Shown here in pieces: positions 44,359 to 53,515 of a stretch of DNA of 64,000 bases. A program made the translations under genes and the position numbers. The notes beneath the pieces are model-generated. The model did not search any database and had not been told where the DNA came from. It saw only the letters and a program-made list of their open reading frames with translations. The first letter of the stretch is position 1, and every line of letters starts with the position of its first letter. The DNA is from Bradyrhizobium lablabi. Its GTDB lineage: Bacteria; Pseudomonadota; Alphaproteobacteria; Rhizobiales; Xanthobacteraceae. The DNA is taken from assembly GCF_900141755.1 (NCBI RefSeq), contig NZ_LT670844.1, forward strand, positions 3,410,001-3,474,000, read 5' to 3'.

Positions 44359-46152
44359 CTAGACCCCCGCCACCGACGCCCAGAGGTCGCCGAGCTTGCG
44401 CTTGAGCGTCTGCATGCGAGTCAAGGGTCCGCTGTCTTCCTCGTCCTCGGGCAGCCTCAATCCGACAACATTGACCCGGCCGCCGCCGATATTGCGCGCC
44501 ACCAGAACGATGGAATCGAGAGCAAGCTCCGCGCCCTCCCTCGGGGCGTGATCGAGATGCACGTCGAAATAATCGGCCAGTGTCAGTTTTGCGTCCGCCT
44601 CGTTCACTTTGACGCCGTAGATCTCGGCAAGTTCGGAAAGCGTGTGCTCGCCCGAAACGATGAAATCGCCGAGCAGATGCGGGTCGGGCGCGCTGCTCGG
44701 CAGCATGTCGACAAAGAAGCGGTCCAGCGCCGCGGCCTTTTCCGGCGGCGCCAGCAGATAGATGTAGTCGCCCGGCGCAATCGGATCGGCTTCCACGGGC
44801 GAGAGGATGCGCTGGTCGCGGATCACGAGCGTCGGTTTCGACCAGGAAGGAATGAGGCCGCGCCGGAAGAACAGGCTCTTGGGGCGCACGGAATAGCCGA
44901 CCAGTTCCTGCTCGAGCTGGCCGGGCAAGTCCAGCTCAACACGGCGCGGGCCGCGATCGGCGCGCGGCAGCGCCACATGCAGCCGCCGCGCCGCGGCCGC
45001 CAGCGTCCAGCCCTGCAGCAATAGCGAGATGATGACGACGACAAAGGCGACGTCGAAATAGAGATAGGCTTTTGAGAGCCCGACCAGCATCGGGATCGAC
45101 GCCAGGAAGATTGCGACCGCGCCGCGCAGGCCGGTCCAGGCGATGAACATCTTCTCCCGCCAGTTGAAGCGAAACGGCGCCAGACACAGAAACACCGCGA
45201 TCGGCCGCGCCACCAGCATCAAGACCAGCGCCACCATCACGGCCGCCACGGCGCTGCTCATCAGCCGCTGCGGCGAGACCAGAAGCCCGAGCAGCACGAA
45301 CATCACGATCTGCGCCAGCCAGGTCGCGGCGTCGAGAAACGTCACCACCGAATTATGCGCCCGGGTCGGCCGGTTGCCGATGATGATGCCGGCGAGATAG
45401 ACGGCGAGAAATCCCGAGGCATGGCCGAGCTGCGCGGCGCCGAAAATCACCAGCGCTGCGGTCGTGACAAAGGGCGCGTGCAGGCCCTGCGGCAGCGCGA
45501 CCCGATTGAGCGCCATCACCACCAGACGCCCGCCGACCACGCCGATCAGGGCGCCCAGCGCCGCCTCGCGGCAAAATTCCAGCACGACATGCCAGGCCGA
45601 GCTGTGACCGACCGAAATGAGCTCGACCAGCATCAGCGTGAGAAACACCGCGAACGGATCGTTGGTGCCGGATTCGGCCTCGAGCGTCGCGCCGACGCGG
45701 GGGCGCAATCGGAGCCCCTGCGCATGCACCAGCAAGAACACCGCCGCCGCATCGGTCGATGCGACTACCGCACCCACCAGCAGCGCCTCGGTCCAGTTCA
45801 GATCGAGCGCATATTTGGCGACCGGTGCAGTGATCAGCGCGGTCAGCAGCACGCCGACGGTGGCCAGCACCATCGAGGGCGCCAATACCGCGCGGATGCT
45901 TTGAAAGCGCGTCCGCAAACCGCCGTCGAACAGGATCAGCGCAAGCGCCACCGAGCCGACCAGATAGGTGGTGCGCAAATCGTCGAACTGCAGCTGGCCG
46001 GGGCCGGAATCGCCGGCCAGCATGCCGATCACCAGAAACACCAGCAGTAGCGGCGCGCCGAAGCGCAGCGCGAGCAGGCTCGACAGGATGCCTGCCATCA
46101 CCAGGACCGAGCCCAACAGAATGGCCAGGCTGACAGAATCGAGAGAAGCCAT
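44359..46152 (-). CDS. cvrA: Potassium/proton antiporter, CvrA/NhaP2 type
   Basis: 597-residue inner-membrane CPA1 antiporter. About 12 helices fill residues 1-390, with the family's ALILFDGGLRTR, VGAVVASTDAAAVFLLV (ion-binding Asp-rich helix), LEAESGTNDPFAVFLTL and FIAWTGLRGAVAIFLA motifs. A cytoplasmic RCK-C/TrkA-C domain follows (about 405-490, LVIRDQRILSPVEADPIAPGDYIYLLAP), then a CorC_HlyC-type domain (about 490-580). NhaP2/CvrA exports K+ in exchange for protons and helps adjust cell volume and pH. The ATG at 46152 is clear. It is divergent from the MscS-type gene; both concern ion and osmotic balance. Confidence 0.95.
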   Translation of the reverse strand: MASLDSVSLAILLGSVLVMAGILSSLLALRFGAPLLLVFLVIGMLAGDSGPGQLQFDDLRTTYLVGSVALALILFDGGLRTRFQSIRAVLAPSMVLATVGVLLTALITAPVAKYALDLNWTEALLVGAVVASTDAAAVFLLVHAQGLRLRPRVGATLEAESGTNDPFAVFLTLMLVELISVGHSSAWHVVLEFCREAALGALIGVVGGRLVVMALNRVALPQGLHAPFVTTAALVIFGAAQLGHASGFLAVYLAGIIIGNRPTRAHNSVVTFLDAATWLAQIVMFVLLGLLVSPQRLMSSAVAAVMVALVLMLVARPIAVFLCLAPFRFNWREKMFIAWTGLRGAVAIFLASIPMLVGLSKAYLYFDVAFVVVIISLLLQGWTLAAAARRLHVALPRADRGPRRVELDLPGQLEQELVGYSVRPKSLFFRRGLIPSWSKPTLVIRDQRILSPVEADPIAPGDYIYLLAPPEKAAALDRFFVDMLPSSAPDPHLLGDFIVSGEHTLSELAEIYGVKVNEADAKLTLADYFDVHLDHAPREGAELALDSIVLVARNIGGGRVNVVGLRLPEDEEDSGPLTRMQTLKRKLGDLWASVAGV

Positions 46153-46391
46153 GAACCTCCGAAAACAAAAGCAAATACCTTAGCTTGCATCCTTATCGTC
46201 GCCACAGTTCATCGCCAACCCATTTCTGGCTGGAGCGGCAAAGTGCCCGATTTGACGGCCTCAACTCGCGCTCGTATCGATGGTGCGGGCGCCGCGGTTG
46301 TGGGAATCTGGACGATATTCGAATCAGGTTTGACTGACGATCCGACTTGCCGGGCGACTCTGGGATGAGATTTTGATGATGGGTTTTGAAG

Positions 46392-47708
46392 ATGGATTTC
46401 GACCTCACTGACGTCATCGATGTCCTGCATGCCGCCGCGCGTTCGGTCGGCGCGGAGGTCGCCTCACCCTGGTTCTATCTGCAGCTCGGCCTGATCCTGG
46501 CCGGCGCCGGGATCTCGCTGGCCTTGGGCGCCGCGATCCGCGCGCGGATCGACATGACCTCCCTCGGCATGGGCTGGCCGGCGCCGCTGCGGCTGTTCAT
46601 GCGCGTATTGGTCGGCAGCGCATCGACCGCGATGTTCGCGCTGTTGATGCGGATCGCGCGCACCATCATGGTGGCGTCGACCTGGCCGAGCCGAAGTTAC
46701 CTGCTCAGCATATCCGCCAAGCTGGCATTTGCCTGGCTCGTCATCCTCCTCGTCACGTCGGTCATTCGCAACACCTTCCTCGTCCGCCTGGTGTCGTTGT
46801 CGGCGTGGCTGGTGGCGGCGTTGAGCATTCTCGGCGAGCTTGATCCGGTGATCGACGCGCTCGACTCGGTCGCGATCATGGTCGGCGGATTGCGGCTGAC
46901 GCCGCTGCTCCTGATCAAGCTCACGGTGCTGTTGGCGGTCGCGCTGTGGTTCACCAATATCGCCAGCAAATTCGTGGAGAGCCGGATCACGCAAACCAGC
47001 GACCTGACGCCGTCGCTCCAGGTGCTGCTGATCAAGATCATCCGCCTCGCCCTGATGGCCTTCGCGGTCACGGTCGTGATGAGCGCGGTCGGCATCAACC
47101 TGTCGGCACTCGCGATCTTCTCCGGTGCCGCCGGCGTCGGCATCGGCTTCGGCCTGCAAAAGATCATCGCCAATTTCATCTCCGGCATCATCCTCTTGGC
47201 GGACAAATCGGTGAAGCCGGGCGATCTCGTCACCATCGGCGACGCTACCGGGCGCATCAACGAGATGAAGACCCGCTACATCTCGGTCGCCGCCGGCGAC
47301 GGCCGCGAATTCCTGATCCCGAACGAGGACCTGGTCACCCAAAAAGTCGTCAACTGGACCTACACCGACAAGAACACACTGGTGAAGGTCACCTTCGGCA
47401 CCAATTACGACGCCGATCCGCGCCTGGTCTGCAAGCTCGCCGTGGATATTGCCGCAGCGGCCCCGCGCGCCATCAAGAGCAAGCCGCCGAACTGCCTCCT
47501 GGTCGAATTCGCCGAGGCCGGCATGAAGTTTTCCCTGACTTTCTGGATCGCCGACCCCGATGGGATGGACAACGTCAAGAGCGAGGTGATGCTGTCGCTG
47601 TGGGACGCCTTCAAGCGCGAGGGCATCCAGGTACCCTATCCGGTGCGCGAACTTCGCGTCCGCGGCGGCGCCTTGCCGGTGGAGACCATGGTCGACGCGA
47701 CGACCTGA
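46392..47708 (+). CDS. MscS-family mechanosensitive ion channel
   Basis: 438-residue inner-membrane protein with about five predicted helices before the channel module. The MscS core (about 215-420) has the pore helix and gate region IFSGAAGVGIGFGLQKIIANFISGIILLADKSVKPGD, then the beta-domain TRYISVAAGDGREFLIPNEDLVTQKVVNW. The C-terminal alpha/beta part ends VPYPVREL. It should open under membrane tension to release solutes on hypo-osmotic shock. ATG at 46392 (MDFDLTDVIDVL); a TTG two codons upstream is also in frame. Divergent from the K+/H+ antiporter gene, with a 239-base shared upstream region in which I saw no distinct operator. Confidence 0.93.
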   Translation: MDFDLTDVIDVLHAAARSVGAEVASPWFYLQLGLILAGAGISLALGAAIRARIDMTSLGMGWPAPLRLFMRVLVGSASTAMFALLMRIARTIMVASTWPSRSYLLSISAKLAFAWLVILLVTSVIRNTFLVRLVSLSAWLVAALSILGELDPVIDALDSVAIMVGGLRLTPLLLIKLTVLLAVALWFTNIASKFVESRITQTSDLTPSLQVLLIKIIRLALMAFAVTVVMSAVGINLSALAIFSGAAGVGIGFGLQKIIANFISGIILLADKSVKPGDLVTIGDATGRINEMKTRYISVAAGDGREFLIPNEDLVTQKVVNWTYTDKNTLVKVTFGTNYDADPRLVCKLAVDIAAAAPRAIKSKPPNCLLVEFAEAGMKFSLTFWIADPDGMDNVKSEVMLSLWDAFKREGIQVPYPVRELRVRGGALPVETMVDATT

Positions 47709-47887
47709 CGGCGGGCACCCCAAGCCCAAATCCGGGGTGGCTAAATCCATTGGTTCCCCTCGCCGCACCAGCCTTCACAACAGCTCTGGGCGGCCCAACC
47801 TTGGCTTGCGCTGACCGCGCCGATCATTAAATTAGGCCGACAAATCACCCCTTTCGGCCCCTTTTCACGCGAAGACATGATCCGCCC

Positions 47888-48712
47888 ATGAGCTACATCG
47901 AAGCCACAGATACCTCCTTGCGCAAGACCGGACAGATCAAGCTGCACGGGCCGAGCGGCTTTGCCGGCATGCGCAAGGCAGGCGCGCTGGTCGCGAAATG
48001 CCTCGATGAACTGACCGATATCGTCAAGCCGGGCGTGCCGACCTCTGAGATCGACGAGTTCGTCCGCGAGTTCGCCTTCAGCCATGGCGCCTATCCGGCG
48101 ACCTTGATGTATCGCGGCTATCGCTATTCGACCTGCACCTCGATCAACCACGTGGTCTGCCACGGCATGCCGGGCGACCGCGCGCTGAAGGAAGGCGACA
48201 TCGTCAACATCGACGTCACCTTCATCGTCGAGGGCTGGTACGGCGATTCCAGCCGGATGTACGCGGTAGGCGCGATCGCCCGCAAGGCCGAACGGCTGAT
48301 CGAAGTGACCTATGAAGCCATGATGCGCGGCATCGCCGCGGTCAAACCGGGCGCCACCACCGGCGACATCGGCCACGCGATCCAGGGCTTTGTCGAGCCG
48401 CAGGGCATGAGCGTGGTGCGCGATTTCTGCGGGCATGGTCTCGGCCGCATGTTCCATGACGAGCCGAACATCATCCATATCGGCCGGCCCGGCGAGGGCG
48501 TGACGCTGAAACCCGGCATGTTCTTCACCATCGAGCCGATGATCAATCTCGGCAAGCCGCATGTGAAGATCTTGTCCGACGGCTGGACCGCGGTGACCCG
48601 CGACCGCTCGCTGTCGGCGCAGTTCGAACATTCGGTCGGCGTGACCTCAACCGGCGTCGAGATTTTTACGCTGTCACAGCGTCATGGCGAAAAGCCGCCG
48701 GGGGTGGGGTAG
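47888..48712 (+). CDS. map: Methionine aminopeptidase, type I
   Basis: 274-residue cytosolic metalloenzyme removing the initiator methionine from nascent proteins. The five metal ligands are visible in order: Asp in VNIDVTFIVEGWYGD and again in YGDSSRMY, His in CGHGLGR, Glu in FTIEPM and Glu in QFEHSV. The substrate-contact histidine sits in INHVVCHGMPGDR. Length is slightly above the E. coli enzyme (264) because of a short N-terminal extension. The ATG at 47888 is used. No translation genes are adjacent; the gene is followed by a family G repeat. Confidence 0.97.
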   Translation: MSYIEATDTSLRKTGQIKLHGPSGFAGMRKAGALVAKCLDELTDIVKPGVPTSEIDEFVREFAFSHGAYPATLMYRGYRYSTCTSINHVVCHGMPGDRALKEGDIVNIDVTFIVEGWYGDSSRMYAVGAIARKAERLIEVTYEAMMRGIAAVKPGATTGDIGHAIQGFVEPQGMSVVRDFCGHGLGRMFHDEPNIIHIGRPGEGVTLKPGMFFTIEPMINLGKPHVKILSDGWTAVTRDRSLSAQFEHSVGVTSTGVEIFTLSQRHGEKPPGVG

Positions 48713-48753
48713 TCGCGGTTCTTATTGACGCGCTGTGCCTGCTCCATAGGAGG

Positions 48754-48895
48754 TCGTCATACCCCGCGCATGCGGGGTATCCAGTACGCCGCGGCCTTTC
48801 GGCTCTATCGCTGATGTCTCTGGAATACTGGATCGTCCGCCGGAGCCTGTCATCGGGCGGCGCCTTGCGCCGACCCGGTGACGGACGATCGCGAC
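48754..48895. repeat. Family G repeat (GTCATACCCCGC type)
   Basis: ATACCCCGC (48759-48767) pairs with GCGGGGTAT (48772-48780), and GATCGTCCG (48831-48839) pairs with CGGACGATC (48882-48890) around GGCGGCGCC-TT-GCGCC. It contains the stretch GGTATCCAGTACGCCGCGGC and later TACTGGATCGTCC, a layout seen in other high-GC rhizobial intergenic repeats. It follows map. Confidence 0.75.
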
Positions 48896-49279
48896 CGCAT
48901 GGGCGACGACTTCGCTCAGGCTGTACGGCGAGGACAAATATACCGAGCTCTTATCGAATACTGGCTTCTATCCAGCGGGTCACCGCACGACAATCACGGG
49001 TATCGCCGCCCGCCTCGCGCACGTCGACCCCGATCCTATCCGGGTGCATTTGCGGACCTTGCAGATAGTCGGAGAAACGGCACGCCGCCAAGCCTCGGTC
49101 TTAGCGGTTTCCAGCACTCTTGCCGATCTTGGCTGGTTCCTGTTCGCAAGTTGCGTCCTCGTTGTCCTGATGGCCGAATTAGGTAACGGCTTTCCCGGAC
49201 GGCGACTTTAGCAAATCAACCCGTCATCATCGACAATTCGCGGTTGCAAAAGTTGACCGACACGGCATGGTTGGCGCCG
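48896..49279. other. Gap between map repeat and radC
   Basis: No confident gene. Two readings are of interest. One is the open frame 49044-49211. The other is the frame around 48878-48970, which reads MTDDRDRMGDDFAQAVRRG and IYRALIEYWLLSSG before losing protein-like character. Their succession in different frames suggests a decayed gene, but this is weak evidence. Confidence 0.3.
49044..49211 (+). pseudogene. Possible small membrane protein or remnant, 55 aa
   Basis: GTG at 49044 to TAG at 49211. Reads MHLRTLQIVGETARRQASVL, then a hydrophobic helix LGWFLFASCVLVVLMAEL and a short basic end. The same frame is open further upstream (to about 48890) without a start codon, so this may be the tail of a broken gene. 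No family recognised; no ribosome-binding site is obvious. Confidence 0.25.
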
Positions 49280-49993
49280 ATGCCCGCCAAGACAAGCGAA
49301 CCTGAAGATCAATCCCCCGAGACGCCGCACTATCACGGCCACCGCGAGCGGCTGCGCGAGCGCTTTCACGGCGCCGGGCCGGACGCCTTAAGCGATTACG
49401 AACTGTTGGAGATGGTGCTGTTCGCAGCCCAGCCCCGGCGCGACATGAAGCCGCTCGCCAAATCGCTGCTCAAGACATTCGGGTCGTTCGCTGAAGTCAT
49501 TCACGCGCCGGAAGCGCGGTTGAAGGAAGTTGACGGCGTTGGCGACGTCACCATTACCCAATTAAAGCTGATCGCCGCCGCTGCAAGCCGCATCGCCAAG
49601 GGCCAGTTGCAGCGGCGCACGCTGTTGTCGTCGTGGAACGACGTGCTCGACTATTGCCGCACCTCGATGGCGTTCGCCGACAAGGAGCAGTTCCGCATCC
49701 TGTTTCTGGACAAACGCAACCAATTGATATCCGACGAGGTGCAGCAGGTCGGCACCGTCGACCACACCCCGGTCTACCCGCGCGAGGTCATAAAACGGGC
49801 GCTGGAATTGTCGGCAACCGCCGTGATCCTGGTGCACAATCACCCCTCCGGCGATCCCACGCCGTCAAGTGCGGATATCCAGATGACGAAAGCGATCATC
49901 GGCATCGCCGCCCCGCTGGGCATCTCCGTGCACGATCACATCATCGTCGGCAAGAACGGACATGCGAGCATGAAGGCGATGAAGCTGATATGA
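49280..49993 (+). CDS. radC: RadC family protein (JAB1/MPN+ domain)
   Basis: 237-residue protein. A helix-hairpin-helix-like N-terminal region (about 20-115) has [24 protein letters not shown] and [18 protein letters not shown]. The C-terminal JAMM domain (about 120-237) carries the metal motif [15 protein letters not shown]. RadC was named for DNA repair, but its biochemical role is unsettled; JAMM proteins of this type often accompany mobile DNA. I prefer the ATG at 49280 ([10 protein letters not shown]); TTG at 49244 adds 12 residues. Its 3' end recurs at 51514-51682 and at 61101-61130, which marks it as a likely integration site. Confidence 0.95.
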   Translation: MPAKTSEPEDQSPETPHYHGHRERLRERFHGAGPDALSDYELLEMVLFAAQPRRDMKPLAKSLLKTFGSFAEVIHAPEARLKEVDGVGDVTITQLKLIAAAASRIAKGQLQRRTLLSSWNDVLDYCRTSMAFADKEQFRILFLDKRNQLISDEVQQVGTVDHTPVYPREVIKRALELSATAVILVHNHPSGDPTPSSADIQMTKAIIGIAAPLGISVHDHIIVGKNGHASMKAMKLI

Positions 49994-50073
49994 CACAGCT
50001 CGGGATTAGAGAAGGTGAACCCTGCTAATCCACCGGAAATAGCGGTTACGCTCCGCTCATCCGCCTTGCGCGC

Positions 50074-51180
50074 TCAGAACTTCACCGTTAGCCCGCTACC
50101 GGCATAGTAGCTCGTCTCGGCCTGAAATGTGATAGCGGCTGCCGCCGGTACCGGCAACGCCGGCGCAGCGTTAAACGGACAGGAAAACGTCGGCGCCATA
50201 ATACCAGGAACCGAATTGTCATAGTTCAGACCGACGAAGGTCCTGAGCGAGACGTTCTTCATTGGCTGAAAGGTGATGTTGGCTTCGGCATTAGCGAGAA
50301 GCACGCCTTTGTTAGCGTCGGCACCGATAACGCCAGTCGCAAAGGTGCCAGCGTTCGTAGTCCCCACGGAATCGTTACCAGACAGATTTGTACGGCGGTT
50401 TGCGAAACCTAGGGAGCCGCCAAGGCCTACCGAAAATTGGTTCGTCAGGGCGATGGCGGTATCGGCGCCGAGCCGCGCGCCCCAATCGACCCATCTCAAC
50501 TGCGTATTCGCGTTGTACAGTAGGTTGTCCGCACTAAAGCCGTTATTGGTGAAATGGGACAGCGCCTGGTCGTTGCGGCTGGTGCCGCCGAAGATCGCAA
50601 GCGACGGGGTAAACGTCACCGCACCGGATTTCAAATCAGTCGCAACTTTGCCGTTGAACTGCCAGCTGTCGTAGGTGGTGTTCACCGTCGATGTTGAGTT
50701 GCATAGGCCGGGACCGCGGCCTACGAATTGGGCGCAGGAAAAGCTGGCCACAAACCGGCCATCCATCATTTGGAGTGTACTACTCGGCAAGTTGTAAGCG
50801 CCGGAGCTCGCGCTTTGCGAACTGGTCGCGCGCACGTAGGACCCGCCGATTTCAACCCTCACGTTCGAGCCAAACAGCAGGCCTTGCGGCAGGAAATATC
50901 CTGCTCCACCCGAGATGCCGTAGCCATCGGCATGCGGGTCGATGCTAACGATTTGCGCTCCGTAGGTGGCCGTTCCACCGACATTCGTTGCCGGGCCTAG
51001 ATTGTAGGTCGGCAGGTTCACACGTTGATACGAACCATCGAGCCAGACATAAGCGTTCCATGAATCCACCATCACGGCGCTTTGCGGGGCTTTCACCGGC
51101 ATGTCGGCGGCGAGCGCGCCAGGAAGGCTGGCAACACTCAGCGCGGTTGCACCGAACAAGGCAGTAATGATTTGACGCAT
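50074..51180 (-). CDS. Outer-membrane beta-barrel protein
   Basis: 368-residue predicted outer-membrane protein. The signal peptide is residues 1-24 (ATALSVASLPGALA), followed by ADMPVKAP, a start very common among Bradyrhizobium and Brucella Omp25/31-like barrels. Amphipathic beta-strands fill the rest, and the last residue is phenylalanine (GSGLTVKF), the usual signal for outer-membrane assembly. Two cysteines (SCAQFVGRGPGLC) probably bridge a loop. Codon use is visibly less GC-rich than that of neighbours, which hints at acquisition. The ATG at 51180 is used; the frame extension to 51435 is rejected. It lies between the intact radC and a partial radC copy. Confidence 0.85.
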   Translation of the reverse strand: MRQIITALFGATALSVASLPGALAADMPVKAPQSAVMVDSWNAYVWLDGSYQRVNLPTYNLGPATNVGGTATYGAQIVSIDPHADGYGISGGAGYFLPQGLLFGSNVRVEIGGSYVRATSSQSASSGAYNLPSSTLQMMDGRFVASFSCAQFVGRGPGLCNSTSTVNTTYDSWQFNGKVATDLKSGAVTFTPSLAIFGGTSRNDQALSHFTNNGFSADNLLYNANTQLRWVDWGARLGADTAIALTNQFSVGLGGSLGFANRRTNLSGNDSVGTTNAGTFATGVIGADANKGVLLANAEANITFQPMKNVSLRTFVGLNYDNSVPGIMAPTFSCPFNAAPALPVPAAAAITFQAETSYYAGSGLTVKF

Positions 51181-51513
51181 GAGCGCCCCAAAAAACGTCC
51201 GCCCGACGGCATGGACTGCATAAGAATTGCGCCAGGCGCTACATCGGAGGCCGTCTTGGACCATGCGGAAAAGACTACAGGCCTCAGCGGAAGTTCTTGC
51301 ATTGATCGAACTCATTGTTGCCCGCGAGCAACACAGATTTTGAAATCCAATCCCAAATTCTATTTTCGATCTCCAAGACCGGTCGACAAGCCCGGCCAAC
51401 ATTCGCGTAAATCTCTGTCGGTGACGCGAGCGCAACTAACGCCCCCGTTGCTGTCCCCTGCCGTGGCCCGCGGAGTCAAAAACTGAGTTAGATCACTGCG
51501 GCAACGCGCATAG
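51181..51513. other. Upstream region of the barrel protein gene
   Basis: 333 bases of lower-GC DNA with no supported gene. It holds the promoter of the leftward barrel gene. No clear operator or repeat was seen. Confidence 0.35.
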
Positions 51514-51682
51514 TGATTTGCTGCACAACCACCCCTCCGGCGATCCGACGCCGTCGCAGGCGGATATACAGATGACGAAAGCGATCATCGGCATCGCAGC
51601 TCCGCTCGGCATCTCCGTGCACGACCACATTATCGTCGGCAAGAACGGACACGCCAGCATGAAGGGGTTGCGGCTGATATAG
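51514..51682 (+). pseudogene. Partial radC copy (3' end)
   Basis: About 169 bases that translate in one frame as [20 protein letters not shown], then [19 protein letters not shown], then [13 protein letters not shown] and a stop. This is nearly the same as the last 55 residues of the radC at 49280 (with S-to-Q, A-to-G, M-to-L and K-to-R changes). It begins exactly at the JAMM metal motif and has no start codon or upstream radC sequence. It is a direct repeat of 49827-49993 about 1.7 kb away, flanking the barrel gene. Confidence 0.9.
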
Positions 51683-51833
51683 GTCTCGGACCGGCGCTAG
51701 ACTAGCCCAGCTTGGTCCTTGAACCAAATCCGCGAACGATACGACGTACAATGAAGCAAGATTGCCCGTTATGGGCGGAGCGTTGAAGGATACGCGCGAT
51801 TGGCATTTTATAGGCGGATCGTCGATATGGGAA

Positions 51834-52874
51834 ATGGCGTTTGAAAAGCGTTTCGTCCGCGCGGCCACGTGGGCGTGTGGGCTGACGGTGATGGCGATCT
51901 CAGTGACCGTCCCCGCCGGCCCGGCCAAGGCGCAAGCCTACACCTACTCCGCAACGATCGGCGCCGGCGCGCTTCTCAGCGACCCGGTGGCAAGCGCGGT
52001 CGACATCGCTCAAGGCCGCCTCTTGGTTGCCGACCGCAACAATGACGCGGTTCTGGTCTATGACACAACGACGCTCGCCCATATTGCCACGATCGGCGTG
52101 GTCGGGGTCGCCGTCCCGCTCGACAATATTCATCTGAACCAGCCCAGCGGGGTCTGCGTCGACGCCGCCAACGATCATATCCTGGTCGTCGATGGCGGCA
52201 ATGAGCGGGTCCAGATCTACGACGCCAAGAGCCTCGCTTATGTCGCGACGATCGGCGAGCCCAACGTCGTCGGTATCGACAATGCCCATTTCAACCGGCC
52301 GGCATCGGTCAAGATCAACCCGGTCGCCGGCCAGATCTACGTCGCGGACAGCTTCAATGAGCGGATCCAGATCTTCGACGCGAAGAGCTTCCGCTACGTC
52401 GCGACGCTCGGCACGACCCGGGTTCCCGGCACCGACGCCAATCAGCTCATCCAGCCCAGCGACGCCGAATATAACCCGCTAACGAACCAGATCATGATTG
52501 CCGACAGGCTCAACGAGCGTGTGATGCTCTACGATGCCACTACCTTGAAGCCGCTCTCGCAGCTCGGCGAGACCGGCATCCCCGCCTATGAGGCGGGCGA
52601 CAACGCGCATTTCTACGCCCCGACCGCGATCGCGTTCGATGCCGCGAACAAGGTCGTCCTGATCGTCGATTCAGGCAATCATCGCGTTCAGATATATCAT
52701 GCGCAGAACTACAAGTTTTTCCGGACCCTGGGGAAGGCCGGCGAGGACGGCACCGACAACAAGCACTTCGCCACTCCGAAGGGCGTCAGCGCCGACCCCG
52801 CCCATTCCCGAATCTTCGTCGTCGACTCCGGCAACTCCCGCGTGCAGGTCTACACGACGAAGCCGGCGCGCTAG
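51834..52874 (+). CDS. Secreted NHL-repeat beta-propeller protein
   Basis: 346-residue exported protein. The signal peptide is about residues 1-35 (RAATWACGLTVMAISVTVPAGPAKA). About six NHL-type blades follow, each with a DAAN/NPVAGQ-(I/V)-(L/Y)-VAD-(G/S)-x-N-x-R-V-Q-I-Y-D pattern (for example HILVVDGGNERVQIYDAKSL, QIYVADSFNERIQIFDAKSF, VVLIVDSGNHRVQIYHAQNY). The blades build a six-bladed propeller for binding or scaffolding. Ligand unknown. The ATG at 51834 (MAFEKRFVR) is favoured; the frame upstream to 51762 lacks signal-peptide character. It follows the radC fragment by about 150 bases with no obvious partner. Confidence 0.85.
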   Translation: MAFEKRFVRAATWACGLTVMAISVTVPAGPAKAQAYTYSATIGAGALLSDPVASAVDIAQGRLLVADRNNDAVLVYDTTTLAHIATIGVVGVAVPLDNIHLNQPSGVCVDAANDHILVVDGGNERVQIYDAKSLAYVATIGEPNVVGIDNAHFNRPASVKINPVAGQIYVADSFNERIQIFDAKSFRYVATLGTTRVPGTDANQLIQPSDAEYNPLTNQIMIADRLNERVMLYDATTLKPLSQLGETGIPAYEAGDNAHFYAPTAIAFDAANKVVLIVDSGNHRVQIYHAQNYKFFRTLGKAGEDGTDNKHFATPKGVSADPAHSRIFVVDSGNSRVQVYTTKPAR

Positions 52875-53007
52875 CTGATGTCACGTGGGCACGCTTAGAT
52901 GTCAGATTTTCCGTGTAGGATTATGGTAGTAGAGAAAAAATTAACCCAGGCTGGGATCGTCCAGCGCAACCGCGAAGCACCGAGCTTTTTCCTGAAAGGA
53001 CCTTCAA

Positions 53008-53400
53008 ATGGGAATGAACGAACGCCGCAAAATCAAGGAATTGGAAGACACCACCTTCCCCGCCCGCGTGGAAGACATCAAGGAGATCTGCGGTGCGGCC
53101 ATCCCCTATGAGGTCGATTGGGAAAGTCTGGCCGACGATGCCGAGGGGCTGAATTTCATCGACAACCTCTCCTGCCACCGCCTCAACATGGCGCTGCGCG
53201 TGATCTGTCGGGATGATCTCGGAAAGGCCGCCGTGCGCGACGGCCTCAAGCTGATCAAGCTGAAGAACGTAAAGGACAAGGCCGCGATGAAGATGACGAT
53301 GCAGAGCGGCACTTTGGAAATGCACTGCGCCTATGCCTTGAAGTCCGACGGCATGTTCAGCGAAAGCGAAATCCAAAAGCTGCTGGAAGAGAAACTCTAG
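53008..53400 (+). CDS. Hypothetical protein, 130 aa
   Basis: Not recognised. A soluble acidic protein, probably alpha-helical: KIKELEDTTFPARVEDIKEICG, YEVDWESLADDAEGLNFIDNL, then SCHRLNMALRVICRDD and a C-terminal MFSESEIQKLLEEKL. Three cysteines in the middle (EICGAA, LSCHR, VICRDD) and one in MHCAYAL. AAAGGA lies 9 bases before the ATG at 53008, supporting the start. Codon use looks native. A family H repeat follows directly. The neighbours give no functional hint. Confidence 0.7.
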   Translation: MGMNERRKIKELEDTTFPARVEDIKEICGAAIPYEVDWESLADDAEGLNFIDNLSCHRLNMALRVICRDDLGKAAVRDGLKLIKLKNVKDKAAMKMTMQSGTLEMHCAYALKSDGMFSESEIQKLLEEKL

Positions 53401-53500
53401 AGCGCGATGACTTTTCTTCGAATCGTCATCCCGCTCTATCTTTTTGATTGAGCACGATCTTCCGGAAAATCGGTGTCCACTTTTCCGGATCATGCTCTAG
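53401..53500. repeat. Family H repeat (TTCCGGAAAA..TTTTCCGGATCATGCTC type)
   Basis: TCCGGAAAA (53461-53469) pairs with TTTTCCGGA (53481-53489) across CCGGTGTCCAC-like sequence, ending ATCATGCTCTAG. Its left part begins AGCGCGATGACTTTTCTTCGAATCGTCATC, also inverted. This resembles a widespread Rhizobiales intergenic element, and with the adjacent gene end it could act as a terminator. Confidence 0.8.
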
Positions 53501-53515
53501 GCTAGCAGAGTTGCG

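Noticed and set aside
46464..47768. Leftward frame of 434 codons opposite the MscS-type gene
   Set aside because: Very rich in D, R, Q and H with no motifs; the opposite strand encodes a clear MscS core.
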